Assembly (NCBI GenBank): GCA_047630175.1
Contig: JBLHVI010000107.1
Span: 1 to 9,868 of the forward strand
Direction: 5' to 3'
DNA: 9,868 bases
From: UBA4582 sp047630175
GTDB taxonomy: Bacteria > Pseudomonadota > Gammaproteobacteria > Pseudomonadales > Azotimanducaceae
Each line of letters starts with the position of its first letter. The stretch's first letter is position 1. Under the pieces are notes generated by a model. It saw nothing but the letters and a program-made list of their open reading frames with translations, did not search any database and was not told where the DNA came from. Made by a program: the position numbers and the translations under genes. This document shows positions 1 through 6,833 of this stretch, one piece after another.

Positions 1-2
1 AA

Positions 3-1124
3 ACAAACATTCATACTGATGTGCTGGTGAGTTCAGATGAATTTACAGCTTATCGTCTTGCCATGTCACCGGATCAAAAATCATTAGCCATCGGTGGTGA
101 AAGCCCTGAAAACAAAGTCGAATTTCGCCTATTTGATTTACAAGATTATAAACTATCAAAACCTTTTGCTACATTACCTTTAGGTTTTACAGAAATCAAC
201 TGGCACCCAGATGGTAAAACTTTATTGGTTCATCATCTCAACGAGCTTCTGACACTCTCACTCGATGGGGAGTTTACATCATTAGCTTACAACAATTATC
301 AGAGGATTTTTAACCCTGTTTATCATCCTGATGGTCTTAAAATAGTTCTGTCTTTAACTGAGCGCGATACTGATCTCGCTACTTTCAATATAAGAACCGG
401 GCAGTTGGATAAGTTCATAGACTCTGATGGTGAAGACCACCTTGCTAGCTTTTCTCCAAATGGGCAAAGCATAGCGTTTGTCTCTTCGAGACTGGGAATT
501 CAACAGTTGTTTATTTCTGGCAAAGGTCATGACATTAGTCTCTTTAGTAACCCAGACAATCTACCTATTTATCGAGCACCGGTTTGGTCAAAGCAAGGAG
601 ACAAGCTTGCTTTTTCATTTGCTAACAATTTGTTTATTTATAGTGTCAACACTAAAAACCTGAGTAAAATTGTCATGCCAGCAACCTTCACTTCGGTTTT
701 AGACTGGTTTGTGGACGGAAGTCGATTGCTGATCGCAACCAAAAAAGAAAATGTTTCTTACTTCTCGCAATATGACTTAGACAATCAAACTACTATCGAT
801 ATGGTCGAAACGGGAGTCAATTATTCGGCAAGGCTAAGTAATACTGACAAGTTAGTCTTTTACAAAGATGGAATTTTACATTGGGGAACGCGTGAGTTTT
901 TATTAAATGCATTACCACCCATTTTGGGAAGCGTCTATCCGATGGGTGACGAGTTAATATTTCAATCAGGCCGACAAATCATTAGATTTGACGGCAATGG
1001 ATATAACGTAATGATTGAAGAACTTCCGCAAGAGGGTCTATCTATTGCAGACATCCACAATGCTGAGACGTTATTACTAAATTCAAGCTCATCCCATAGT
1101 GCAAAAATAGTTGCTCTTGAATAA
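3..1124 (+). CDS. PD40/TolB-like beta-propeller protein, C-terminal part (5' end outside window)
   Basis: The reading frame is open from the first bases of the window, so the true start lies upstream. The GTG at 21 is only the first possible start inside the window. Numbered from that GTG (367 aa), motifs of the type S/H-P-D/N-G-K-x-L recur at about 15-24 (SPDQKSLAI), 61-70 (HPDGKTLLV), 101-110 (HPDGLKIVL), 144-153 (SPNGQSIAF) and 189-199 (KQGDKLAFS). This is the blade signature of PD40/TolB-like propellers. In many gammaproteobacteria such a propeller is the periplasmic C-terminal half of a CadC-like winged-helix membrane regulator. That identity is inference, because neither the DNA-binding domain nor the membrane helix is visible. 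A TolB-like or peptidase-associated propeller is the alternative. The gene is AT-richer than the operon downstream and ends in TAA just before a hairpin. Confidence 0.75.
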   Translation, partial: TNIHTDVLVSSDEFTAYRLAMSPDQKSLAIGGESPENKVEFRLFDLQDYKLSKPFATLPLGFTEINWHPDGKTLLVHHLNELLTLSLDGEFTSLAYNNYQRIFNPVYHPDGLKIVLSLTERDTDLATFNIRTGQLDKFIDSDGEDHLASFSPNGQSIAFVSSRLGIQQLFISGKGHDISLFSNPDNLPIYRAPVWSKQGDKLAFSFANNLFIYSVNTKNLSKIVMPATFTSVLDWFVDGSRLLIATKKENVSYFSQYDLDNQTTIDMVETGVNYSARLSNTDKLVFYKDGILHWGTREFLLNALPPILGSVYPMGDELIFQSGRQIIRFDGNGYNVMIEELPQEGLSIADIHNAETLLLNSSSSHSAKIVALE

Positions 1125-1143
1125 TCTAAAATAAAACTGAATG

Positions 1144-1167
1144 AGCGTTTTTAAACAAAACGCTTTT
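1144..1167 (+). terminator. Hairpin terminator between convergent genes
   Basis: An 8-bp perfect stem, AGCGTTTT (1144-1151) with AAAACGCT (1157-1164), encloses a 5-nt loop, and T residues run to 1167. It lies 20 nt after the propeller gene's stop codon. The stop of the minus-strand glutaredoxin remnant (1151-1153) sits inside the stem, so the hairpin may once have served both converging genes. The T-run is short, so strength is uncertain. Confidence 0.6.
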
Positions 1168-1318
1168 CAAGATAGTTAATAATTGCTGAAGACTCGTACA
1201 ACCATTCTACTGCTCCATCTTTCTCGATTCGTAAACAAGGCGTTTGAATTTCCCCGCCACCTTGTAGCAACTTGTCTCTGAAAGCCGAACCTTGTGAAGC
1301 ATTGCGTTTCACGATAGG
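1151..1318 (-). pseudogene. 5'-truncated glutaredoxin / GST N-terminal-like gene
   Basis: Read on the minus strand from 1318 to the TAA at 1153-1151, one frame gives 55 residues containing LLQGGGEIQTPCLRIE, then WLYESSAIINYLEKRF. This is the C-terminal half of a small glutaredoxin-like (GST N-terminal fold) protein. The family pattern is LLxGGGxxxVPCLRIE...WLYESxxIxxYLxxRF, with the cis-Pro before the Cys in TPCL. The N-terminal half, which carries the redox CPxC motif, is missing. An in-frame TAG (1321-1319) directly precedes the conserved part, and no start codon with a ribosome site is visible. With its active site gone it cannot be a working oxidoreductase. A 62-codon open frame at 1176-1364 on the same strand is a different, meaningless frame over this remnant. 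I am confident of the homology. The exact break point is approximate. Confidence 0.75.
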
Positions 1319-1480
1319 CTAAGTTATTGACCCGCCCACCTGTAAGCCAGCAGATCCAGTCCATTGCAGTGATTGACCATCCAAAGGATCATTACGTTAC
1401 AGCGTCCAAAATTTCGATGAAAATCTACAATTGTGTACTTGACCGTTCTCCCGAATAGGTGGTTTATTTACCTTATTCTC
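1319..1480. other. Unassigned sequence between two gene remnants
   Basis: About 160 bases separate the two truncated genes. I see no intact gene, tRNA, array or convincing insertion-sequence terminal repeats. A short minus-strand frame ending at the TAG at 1321-1319 reads DPLDGQSLQWTGSAGLQVGG and could be a third coding scrap, but I cannot assign it to a family. The stretch probably holds the breakpoint material joining the two fragments. Confidence 0.35.
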
Positions 1481-1648
1481 CGCATCTTTCTGCTTTCTGG
1501 AGACGGAGACTTTGATCTTTTGGTTGAGACTGTTCAAGGCAAGTACGATGTACCGGTTGAAGTCTACGGTGTACCGGCATTAACAGCCGACTCGCTAAAA
1601 CGTGCGGCATCAGTTTTTCACCCCATTACGCAGACATTATTAATTTGA
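1481..1648 (+). pseudogene. 5'-truncated NYN-domain (LabA/DUF88 family) gene
   Basis: From about 1481 to the TGA at 1646-1648 the frame reads RIFLLSGDGDFDLLVE, then VPVEVYGVPALTADSLKRAA, then FHPIT near the end. This matches the C-terminal part of LabA/DUF88-type NYN (PIN-like nuclease) proteins: the LLSGDGDFDxL motif with acidic residues, V-E-V-Y-G-V-P-A-L-T, and a terminal A-x-x-F-x-P-I. The first half of the domain, with the DxxN-type N-terminal motif, is absent. The frame extends upstream to a GTG at 1433, but residues before the conserved part do not look like the family. No ribosome site stands before that GTG. It is most likely a dead remnant, although a short expressed peptide cannot be excluded. 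Confidence 0.7.
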
Positions 1649-1693
1649 CATCAGTGGCGTCGAACTCCAACTCGATGAATCTATCCGCTAGGC

Positions 1694-1741
1694 CTGTCCA
1701 CGAACTGTCCATGCACGCAGCAGACGGACACTTCGGACACT
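1694..1741 (+). promoter_or_regulatory. Repeated CTGTCC / CGGACAC boxes: candidate activator binding array (UAS)
   Basis: CTGTCC occurs at 1694-1699 and 1705-1710, an 11-nt period. Its inverse, within CGGACAC, occurs at 1725-1731 and 1734-1740, a 9-nt period. The TGTCC and GGACA cores face each other around position 1717-1718, giving a nested inverted arrangement of two direct repeats. The array lies about 70-115 nt upstream of the start site predicted from the sigma-54 element. That is the usual location of enhancer sites for NtrC-family activators, and such an activator is encoded in this operon at 6845-8170. That this activator binds here is inference. Confidence 0.65.
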
Positions 1742-1752
1742 CAAAAAAATCT

Positions 1753-1765
1753 TAACCTATTGTTT
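1753..1765 (+). promoter_or_regulatory. IHF-like site
   Basis: TAACCTATTGTTT matches the reverse form of the IHF consensus, YAANNNNTTGATW, with one mismatch (T for A). It sits in an A/T-rich tract (1742-1780) between the repeated boxes and the sigma-54 element. This is where IHF normally bends DNA to bring an enhancer-bound activator to the polymerase. The sequence alone is weakly specific in AT-rich DNA. The position is what makes it plausible. Confidence 0.4.
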
Positions 1766-1782
1766 TTATTAAACTTAAAAAC

Positions 1783-1798
1783 TGGCACGAGTCTTGTA
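1783..1798 (+). promoter_or_regulatory. Sigma-54 (RpoN) -24/-12 promoter
   Basis: TGGCACGAGTCTTGTA matches the consensus TGGCACG-N4-TTGCW with T for C in the -12 half. The GG at 1784-1785 and the GT at 1796-1797 are separated by exactly 10 nt, the required spacing. The predicted start of transcription is near 1808-1811, about 27 nt before the GTG of the first operon gene. The presence of a GAFTGA-containing activator in the same operon strongly supports sigma-54 dependence. Confidence 0.8.
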
Positions 1799-1836
1799 GT
1801 GTATTACTCAACATTCAAGATTAACAGGACTCAACC

Positions 1837-2124
1837 GTGACCAGTTACGTATCGAAGCAACACACCACCATGACCAAGCCATCGACAGCTTGGAATCGCC
1901 AGTGCCGCACATATCTGCTGTTAGTCGTGATCAGCCTGAGCGCCATTGGCGCCCAACTCACGCATACCGCCGTAGATACATGGGGAGACGCCGGCCAACC
2001 ATTCAACTTCGCCACTAACTACCCAACATTAGAGCCGTTCAGCCTAAACACAGGGTTCTCGCCGCTTGATCGGCTGGACTGCGAGAATCCTCAGTACAGT
2101 CCTAAAGCGCAATTGTTGATGTAA
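1837..2124 (+). CDS. Small exported or membrane-anchored protein, first gene of the export operon
   Basis: This 95-aa protein is of unknown family. The GTG start is preceded by AGGA at 1826-1829 with 7-nt spacing and lies just behind the sigma-54 promoter. An internal ATG at 1870 is a weaker alternative. Basic residues (R21, R24) are followed by a hydrophobic run at about 26-39 (YLLLVVISLSAIGA). This fits a Sec signal peptide that could be cut after IGA at residue 39, or an uncleaved anchor. The remaining ~56 residues are polar, rich in Pro, Asn and Thr, and carry one cysteine (C82); another (C23) lies before the hydrophobic run. Its segment SLSAI-x-A...W-x-x-A resembles the N-terminal anchor of the adaptor encoded next (SLSAIVA...WQSA). 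The two may share ancestry or only membrane-anchor composition. It could be a pump substrate, an accessory subunit or a signal peptide for the kinase; none of these is shown. Downstream gap: 77 nt. Confidence 0.6.
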   Translation: MTSYVSKQHTTMTKPSTAWNRQCRTYLLLVVISLSAIGAQLTHTAVDTWGDAGQPFNFATNYPTLEPFSLNTGFSPLDRLDCENPQYSPKAQLLM

Positions 2125-2201
2125 AAGAAGCTTTGAAGAACAAGGCATGCGCCTTAGCCTGCTTTAACAGACAGACGCCATCAGCTTTACGGGGGTAGAA
2201 C

Positions 2202-3488
2202 GTGATCCAAGACACATCAATGCAAGATACACCGTTGAGCACGCGAGCGTCATCCGCCGCCCGTTTCCGTCACCGCTTGCAGGTCACTGCCATTGTTAGC
2301 CTGAGCGCTATCGTTGCGCTCTTTGCCTACCCTTCCATCGAGAAGTGGCAGAGCGCAAGCCTCACCATTGACGGCGAGCGACTCCGAACAGCAATTGTCG
2401 AGCGCGGGCAATTCGTCCGTGACATTTCCGTCCAAGGAAAGGTCGTCGCCGCAGTCAGACCTATGCTATTTTCGCCAGCCGACGGCCGCGTCACCACCCT
2501 AGTACGTTCCGGTGATCGCGTCACCATCGGGCACCCTGTAGCGGCCGTTGAGAGCCCAGAGTTGTTAAACGAATATGCGCAAGAGCTATCCAAACTAGGA
2601 GAGCTAGATACGCAACTTGCCCGCCACGGTATAGAAACCCGTATGGCGCAGCTAGCGCTGAAAGAAAAAGTGGCGCTTAGCAAGATGGCATTAGTTGCTG
2701 CCAAGCGAGAACTACGACGTGCGAAAATAGCTCACGAACAGCAGGCAATATCCCTGCAAGACTATGAGAAAGCCGTCGACGATAAAGACCGTGCCTACGC
2801 CCTTTCTGAACATCAGGAAGAAGGCGAACAACTCAAAACAGAACGCTTGAAGTTGGAGTTCGACATTCTGAATCATGCCTTCACCCGCCAGGCATTGGTG
2901 GTTGATGATCTCAAACGCAAGATCGATTCATTGCAGGTACGTTCACCCGTCGATGGTATTGTCGGCAATCTCGAGGTCGAGCAGAAATCCATCGTCGCTC
3001 GCTATCAACCGATCCTTTCCATCGTTGACATGACCGTCTATGAAGTTGAGGCTCGCGTGCCGGAAACCTATGCGGATGACCTACTGCAAGGCATGGCAGT
3101 TGAAATGAACTTTAGCGGTGAACTTTACCAAGGTGAACTATCTGCGGTCTCGCCAGAAGTCGAAAACGGACAAGTGCGCTGCCGCATTCGTTTTATTGGG
3201 GTTACACCCGAAGGCTTAAGACAAAACCAACGGGTAACGTCGCGCATATTAATTGAGGCGCGAGACGATGTTCTGATGGTGACACGCGGCCCTTTCATGC
3301 AAAGCGGCTCTCGGGGGTTCGCCTACCTTGTCGAAAATGACTTGGCACGCAAGACAAGCGTCAGCATCGGCGCAACCAGTGTCGGCAAAGTCGAGATCCT
3401 CTCGGGGTTGGTGGCCGGACAAAAAATTGTTATCTCATCAAGTGACGTCTTCGATAACCACGATCGCGTAATGCTTCTCAATCGCTAG
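2202..3488 (+). CDS. HlyD/MacA-type periplasmic adaptor (membrane fusion) protein
   Basis: This 428-aa adaptor would link the inner-membrane ABC pump to the periplasm and probably to an outer-membrane channel. The GTG start has GGGGG at 2191-2195 with 6-nt spacing; an ATG at 2220 lacks a ribosome site. Residues about 27-44 form a single membrane anchor. Residues 77-118 are the first half of the lipoyl domain. Residues 120-245 form a long Lys/Glu/Ala/Leu-rich alpha-helical hairpin (coiled coil). The second lipoyl half starts at VRSPVDGIVGN (247-257). A beta-barrel (about 276-355) and a membrane-proximal domain (about 356-428, with GLVAGQKIV) follow. The order and length are normal for MacA-like adaptors. 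The next gene is an ABC ATPase 18 nt downstream, which points to an ABC-linked rather than an RND-linked adaptor. The substrate is unknown. Confidence 0.9.
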   Translation: MIQDTSMQDTPLSTRASSAARFRHRLQVTAIVSLSAIVALFAYPSIEKWQSASLTIDGERLRTAIVERGQFVRDISVQGKVVAAVRPMLFSPADGRVTTLVRSGDRVTIGHPVAAVESPELLNEYAQELSKLGELDTQLARHGIETRMAQLALKEKVALSKMALVAAKRELRRAKIAHEQQAISLQDYEKAVDDKDRAYALSEHQEEGEQLKTERLKLEFDILNHAFTRQALVVDDLKRKIDSLQVRSPVDGIVGNLEVEQKSIVARYQPILSIVDMTVYEVEARVPETYADDLLQGMAVEMNFSGELYQGELSAVSPEVENGQVRCRIRFIGVTPEGLRQNQRVTSRILIEARDDVLMVTRGPFMQSGSRGFAYLVENDLARKTSVSIGATSVGKVEILSGLVAGQKIVISSSDVFDNHDRVMLLNR

Positions 3489-3506
3489 CAGCAAAGGTAC
3501 CTAAGC

Positions 3507-4229
3507 ATGTTATCAATGAAACACGTCTCGAAAATATTCCAAACTGACCTGATTGAAACTCACGCGCTGCGCGATTTCAATCTGCAAGTAGCAACCGGCG
3601 AGTTTGTCGCCGTGACAGGGCCATCAGGCTCTGGCAAGACCACCTTTCTCAATATCGCAGGTTTGTTAGATCCGTTTGAGTCGGGCGAATATTTGCTCGA
3701 TGGGGTTGACGTTAGCCACCTCAGCGACGACGCAGCCTCGGCCCTACGTAACGAAAAGATAGGTTTCATTTTTCAATCATTTAACTTGATACCTGACTTA
3801 AACCTGTTTGACAACGTTGATGTACCACTACGTTACCGAGGCTTCAAGGCGGCGGAGCGAAAACGACGGATCGAACAGGCACTGGAAACCGTAGGCCTTT
3901 CCGGTCGCATGAAACACTTGCCTTCCCAGCTATCCGGCGGACAGCAGCAACGCGTGGCTATTGCCCGAGCTCTCGCCGGCGAACCTAAAATTCTTCTGGC
4001 AGATGAACCAACGGGTAATTTAGATTCACTGATGGCAAGGCAGGTGCTGGAACTCCTCGAGTCGTTAAACGAAGCTGGCGCGACTATTATTATGGTTACC
4101 CATGATGCCGATCTTGCGCGTCGTGCCCGACGCAATGTACATGTTCTCGACGGGCGCGTGGATGACTACACCCTCTACGACTCAATTGATCAGATGGGTC
4201 ATCAAAACACTGGACTGACGACCCCATGA
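3507..4229 (+). CDS. ABC transporter ATP-binding protein, LolD/MacB type
   Basis: This 240-aa stand-alone nucleotide-binding subunit powers the two permeases that follow. All motifs are intact: Walker A GPSGSGKTT (38-46), Q-loop Q90 in FIFQSFNL, signature LSGGQ (142-146) followed by QQRVAIARAL, Walker B ILLADE (162-167), D-loop NLDS (171-174) and H-loop H199 in VTHD. The FIFQSFNLIP and DEPTGNLDS wording is typical of the MacB/LolD/FtsE group, whose members drive mechanotransmission-type export rather than import. The ATG at 3507 has AAAGG upstream (3493-3497, 9-nt spacing); an ATG at 3516 is possible. The stop overlaps the next start as ATGA (4226-4229), so translation of the two is coupled. 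Confidence 0.95.
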   Translation: MLSMKHVSKIFQTDLIETHALRDFNLQVATGEFVAVTGPSGSGKTTFLNIAGLLDPFESGEYLLDGVDVSHLSDDAASALRNEKIGFIFQSFNLIPDLNLFDNVDVPLRYRGFKAAERKRRIEQALETVGLSGRMKHLPSQLSGGQQQRVAIARALAGEPKILLADEPTGNLDSLMARQVLELLESLNEAGATIIMVTHDADLARRARRNVHVLDGRVDDYTLYDSIDQMGHQNTGLTTP

Positions 4230-5539
4230 TGGCTTATCACCTAAAACTCGCCTGGCTGTCGTTCAAAAAAACGCCCGTGATGTCGTCACTTATCATCGGC
4301 GCTATCGGCTTAGGAATAGGCGTTTGCATAAGCCTGTTGACGGTCTATGTGTTGATGATAAAGGATCCGGCACCCAGTTTTTCCGATCGCCTTTTTACTT
4401 ACAAACTGAACAACGAACCCAAACTGACGGAGGGAAGGTCACCGGATATGGTGCACCCATTGGTCGGCTATCGCGACGCCATGAATCTGCTCAAATCGGA
4501 CATCCCCGTCAACCAAAGCCTGCATTACCAGACGGCCGAAGTCGTTTATCCCGCCGCATCAGACCAATCACCGGTAACGAGACAACTGCGACTGGCCAAT
4601 GCTGGTTTCTTCGCGGTTCATCGGATTCCTTTTCTGTATGGCACCCCATGGACCGATACTGACGAGTTGTCTGACCCCTACCAAACGGTGCTGACACGAT
4701 CATTGAATGAGGCAATATTCGCTGGCGAAAACAGCGTCGGTCAATCCCTGCAGATCGGCCCCAACTACTACAAGATTATCGGCGTGATGGACAACTACAA
4801 GCCCATGCCCCTCTACCTTGAAACAGACAGTGGCGCTTTTAACGAGATCAAAGGCGCGCTTGTTCCCTTCAGCCTGACACCAACCCTCGAAATGCGAAAA
4901 AGTGGTGGCAGTACCCGCTGTATGAAAGATCCTTTGGAAAATACCTTCGCATCATTTCTTGAAACTGATTGCTATTGGATTCACCACTGGGTTGAGCTTG
5001 ACAACACAGATGATGTCACTAGGTTCAAACAGTACCTGGATGACTACTCTATTGAGCAGCAGCAATTTAGCCGACACCTGGGGGTCCCAAAGCATGAGGT
5101 GTATGACCTGATCTCTTGGCTGGAAGACCGACAAGTAGTGAATCAAGACTACCGAATTTTGCTCAGCGTCGCCTTCTTATTCCTACTTGTATGCCTGCTT
5201 AATTGTATCGGTTTGCTGTTGGCAAAATTTCTCGGTAAGAGCGGTGAAATAAGCCTTCGACGCGCTGTTGGCGGATCCAAGAAAATGATATTTCGACAAT
5301 ATATGGTTGAAGTAACGATGATCGGTTTTCTCGGCGGCTGCGTCGGCCTGTTGGTAGCAACGATTGGGCTGATCGGGATTCGAGCCATGTATAGAAATTA
5401 CGAACAGTTGACTCACTTAAATTTAGAACTCGGCATCATTGCTATCCTGCTGGCGATCGGCTCGACGATCATAGCCGGCCTGTTCCCCGTCTGGCAGGCG
5501 TGTCGACTACCCGTTTCCCAACACCTTAAATCCCAATAA
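4226..5539 (+). CDS. FtsX/MacB-like ABC permease, first of a pair
   Basis: This 437-aa inner-membrane permease has MacB-type topology. One helix lies at about 20-44, then a large periplasmic core domain (about 45-308), then three helices at about 311-335, 362-387 and 402-424. After helix 2 the cytoplasmic segment EISLRRAVGGSKKMIFRQ (341-358) is the conserved coupling region of FtsX-like permeases that contacts the ATPase. The start is within an ATGA overlap with the ATPase gene and lacks a strong ribosome site of its own, which indicates translational coupling. Two cysteines in the periplasmic domain, C232 and C249, flank a stretch absent from the second permease and might form a disulphide (inference). 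It is 24 residues longer than the second permease and clearly different in sequence, so a heterodimeric pump is likely. Confidence 0.9.
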   Translation: MMAYHLKLAWLSFKKTPVMSSLIIGAIGLGIGVCISLLTVYVLMIKDPAPSFSDRLFTYKLNNEPKLTEGRSPDMVHPLVGYRDAMNLLKSDIPVNQSLHYQTAEVVYPAASDQSPVTRQLRLANAGFFAVHRIPFLYGTPWTDTDELSDPYQTVLTRSLNEAIFAGENSVGQSLQIGPNYYKIIGVMDNYKPMPLYLETDSGAFNEIKGALVPFSLTPTLEMRKSGGSTRCMKDPLENTFASFLETDCYWIHHWVELDNTDDVTRFKQYLDDYSIEQQQFSRHLGVPKHEVYDLISWLEDRQVVNQDYRILLSVAFLFLLVCLLNCIGLLLAKFLGKSGEISLRRAVGGSKKMIFRQYMVEVTMIGFLGGCVGLLVATIGLIGIRAMYRNYEQLTHLNLELGIIAILLAIGSTIIAGLFPVWQACRLPVSQHLKSQ

Positions 5540-5542
5540 TAC

Positions 5543-5560
5543 ACCTGACAAACGACAGGT
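5543..5560. repeat. Intercistronic inverted repeat ACCTG...CAGGT
   Basis: ACCTG (5543-5547) and CAGGT (5556-5560) can pair across an 8-nt interval, with one extra C-G pair inside after a mismatch. It lies in the 35-nt gap between the permease genes, just before the AAGGA (5564-5568) of the second. It might affect message stability or translation. No T-run follows, so it is not a terminator. Arms of the same sequence recur at 8170-8191. Confidence 0.3.
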
Positions 5561-5574
5561 TAAAAGGATCTAAC

Positions 5575-6816
5575 ATGCAATCAATTATGGAAGTGCGGCC
5601 CATCCTCAGCGCCATGTGGCGCAACAAGGTGGGTGCTTGCCTCATTGCCCTGCAAATTGCCGTGACATTGGCAGTCGTGGTGAACGCGCTGTTTATCATC
5701 AACGGACGTATCGAAAAAATTTCAGCACCTGTAGGCATTGATGTCGACAATATTTTCACCATGAGCACCGTCGCCCTGTCCGAGAACCTAGACCCGGAAC
5801 AATTGATAAAGAATGATCTCGCACAGATTCGCGCGATTCCTGGCGTCAGGGACGCAGTCCCCGTGCTGACCTACTATCAATCGGGTTCAGCCCGCGCGGA
5901 TAGCTACCGCGGTGTGCCAGAGAGCAACGATGAAATGGAGATATTGACCAATGTCAACTATACCGACGAACATGGCCTAGAGGCCATGGGTGTCGAACTC
6001 ATTGAGGGAAGATTCTTTCGCACAGACGAGATCAGCTACATATCGCCAGACTACAATGGCGCGCCAACAAAAGTGATTGTCACAGAGACCTTAGGTCGCA
6101 AGTTGATACCTGAGGGACCCATTGCAGGCCGCAACGTCTATTACGATGACAATGGGATAACGATTAAAATCATCGGTGTGGTGTCTGATATCGCCACCGG
6201 GTGGATTTCGACTGATCGATTAAGCTTGGCCGATACTCACTACAATGTAATGCTCCAGCCATTTCTCATCTACCGATCGCGTGCCAACTATCTGGTACGC
6301 GCGGAAGATGGACAGCTATCGGCTATCATGCCCCAAGTAGAAGAAGCCTTGCTTAAGTCTGAGCCCAATCGATTGATTAGTCGCGTACTTACCCAGCGTG
6401 AGGTCCTTGGGCAAGCTTACGCCAATGACTACGCGACAGTGGCCGTGCTGACAGTGGTCATGGGCTTAATGCTGCTTATTACCGGATTTGGCATCGTCGG
6501 TCTGGCATCATTCTCAGTCCGCCAGCGAACTCGGCAGATCGGTACCCGCCGTGCGCTCGGCGCCAAGAAGCGAGATATATTACGCTACTTTATTATCGAG
6601 AACCTTCTTCTGACCACCCTCGGCGTTATACTCGGAGGCTTACTCACTTACCTCGTGAACTACTTGCTCGCGACACATTTTGGCAGTGAACAGTTAGACG
6701 CCCGCTACTTGCCTTCGGGTATGATTCTTGTTTACTTGTTGGGTCTGATCGCGGTTTTTGGGCCGGCCTACAAAGCTGCCTCTATCCCGCCAGCCATCGC
6801 GACGAGAACCGTATAG
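5575..6816 (+). CDS. FtsX/MacB-like ABC permease, second of a pair
   Basis: This 413-aa permease would pair with the product of 4226-5539. The ATG has AAGGA at 5564-5568 with 6-nt spacing. Helix 1 lies at about 20-43. The periplasmic MacB_PCD-like core spans about 44-283 and includes GVELIEGRFF (139-148), AGRNVYYDD and KIIGVVSDI (198-206). Helices 2-4 fall at about 286-312, 340-363 and 381-399. The ATPase-coupling segment RQRTRQIGTRRALGAKKRDI (316-335) is a very clear FtsX/MacB match. The C-terminal KAASIPPAIATR resembles the A-x-x-x-P-x-x-A-x-R tail of the family. Unlike E. coli MacB, the ATPase domain is a separate protein and the two permease halves differ. The substrate cannot be read from the sequence. 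Confidence 0.92.
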   Translation: MQSIMEVRPILSAMWRNKVGACLIALQIAVTLAVVVNALFIINGRIEKISAPVGIDVDNIFTMSTVALSENLDPEQLIKNDLAQIRAIPGVRDAVPVLTYYQSGSARADSYRGVPESNDEMEILTNVNYTDEHGLEAMGVELIEGRFFRTDEISYISPDYNGAPTKVIVTETLGRKLIPEGPIAGRNVYYDDNGITIKIIGVVSDIATGWISTDRLSLADTHYNVMLQPFLIYRSRANYLVRAEDGQLSAIMPQVEEALLKSEPNRLISRVLTQREVLGQAYANDYATVAVLTVVMGLMLLITGFGIVGLASFSVRQRTRQIGTRRALGAKKRDILRYFIIENLLLTTLGVILGGLLTYLVNYLLATHFGSEQLDARYLPSGMILVYLLGLIAVFGPAYKAASIPPAIATRTV

Positions 6817-6833
6817 CCGCCGCACCCATGATC

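Noticed and set aside
1176..1364. 62-aa open frame on the minus strand
   Set aside because: It overlaps the glutaredoxin-like remnant in a different frame. The family-like sequence is in the frame ending at 1151, so this frame is accidental.
1319..1480. Possible insertion-sequence or integron attC material between the two remnants
   Set aside because: I looked for terminal inverted repeats, target duplications and attC core sites and found nothing convincing.
2142..2155. AAGGC-ATGC-GCCTT hairpin between the small protein and the adaptor
   Set aside because: Only 5 bp with a 4-nt loop and no T-run. It is too weak to call an attenuator or terminator without conservation data.
2327..2704. Long minus-strand open frames over the adaptor and ATPase genes (also 3833-4135 and 4509-4715)
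   Set aside because: They are antisense shadows of well-supported genes with intact motifs, and their translations show no family resemblance.
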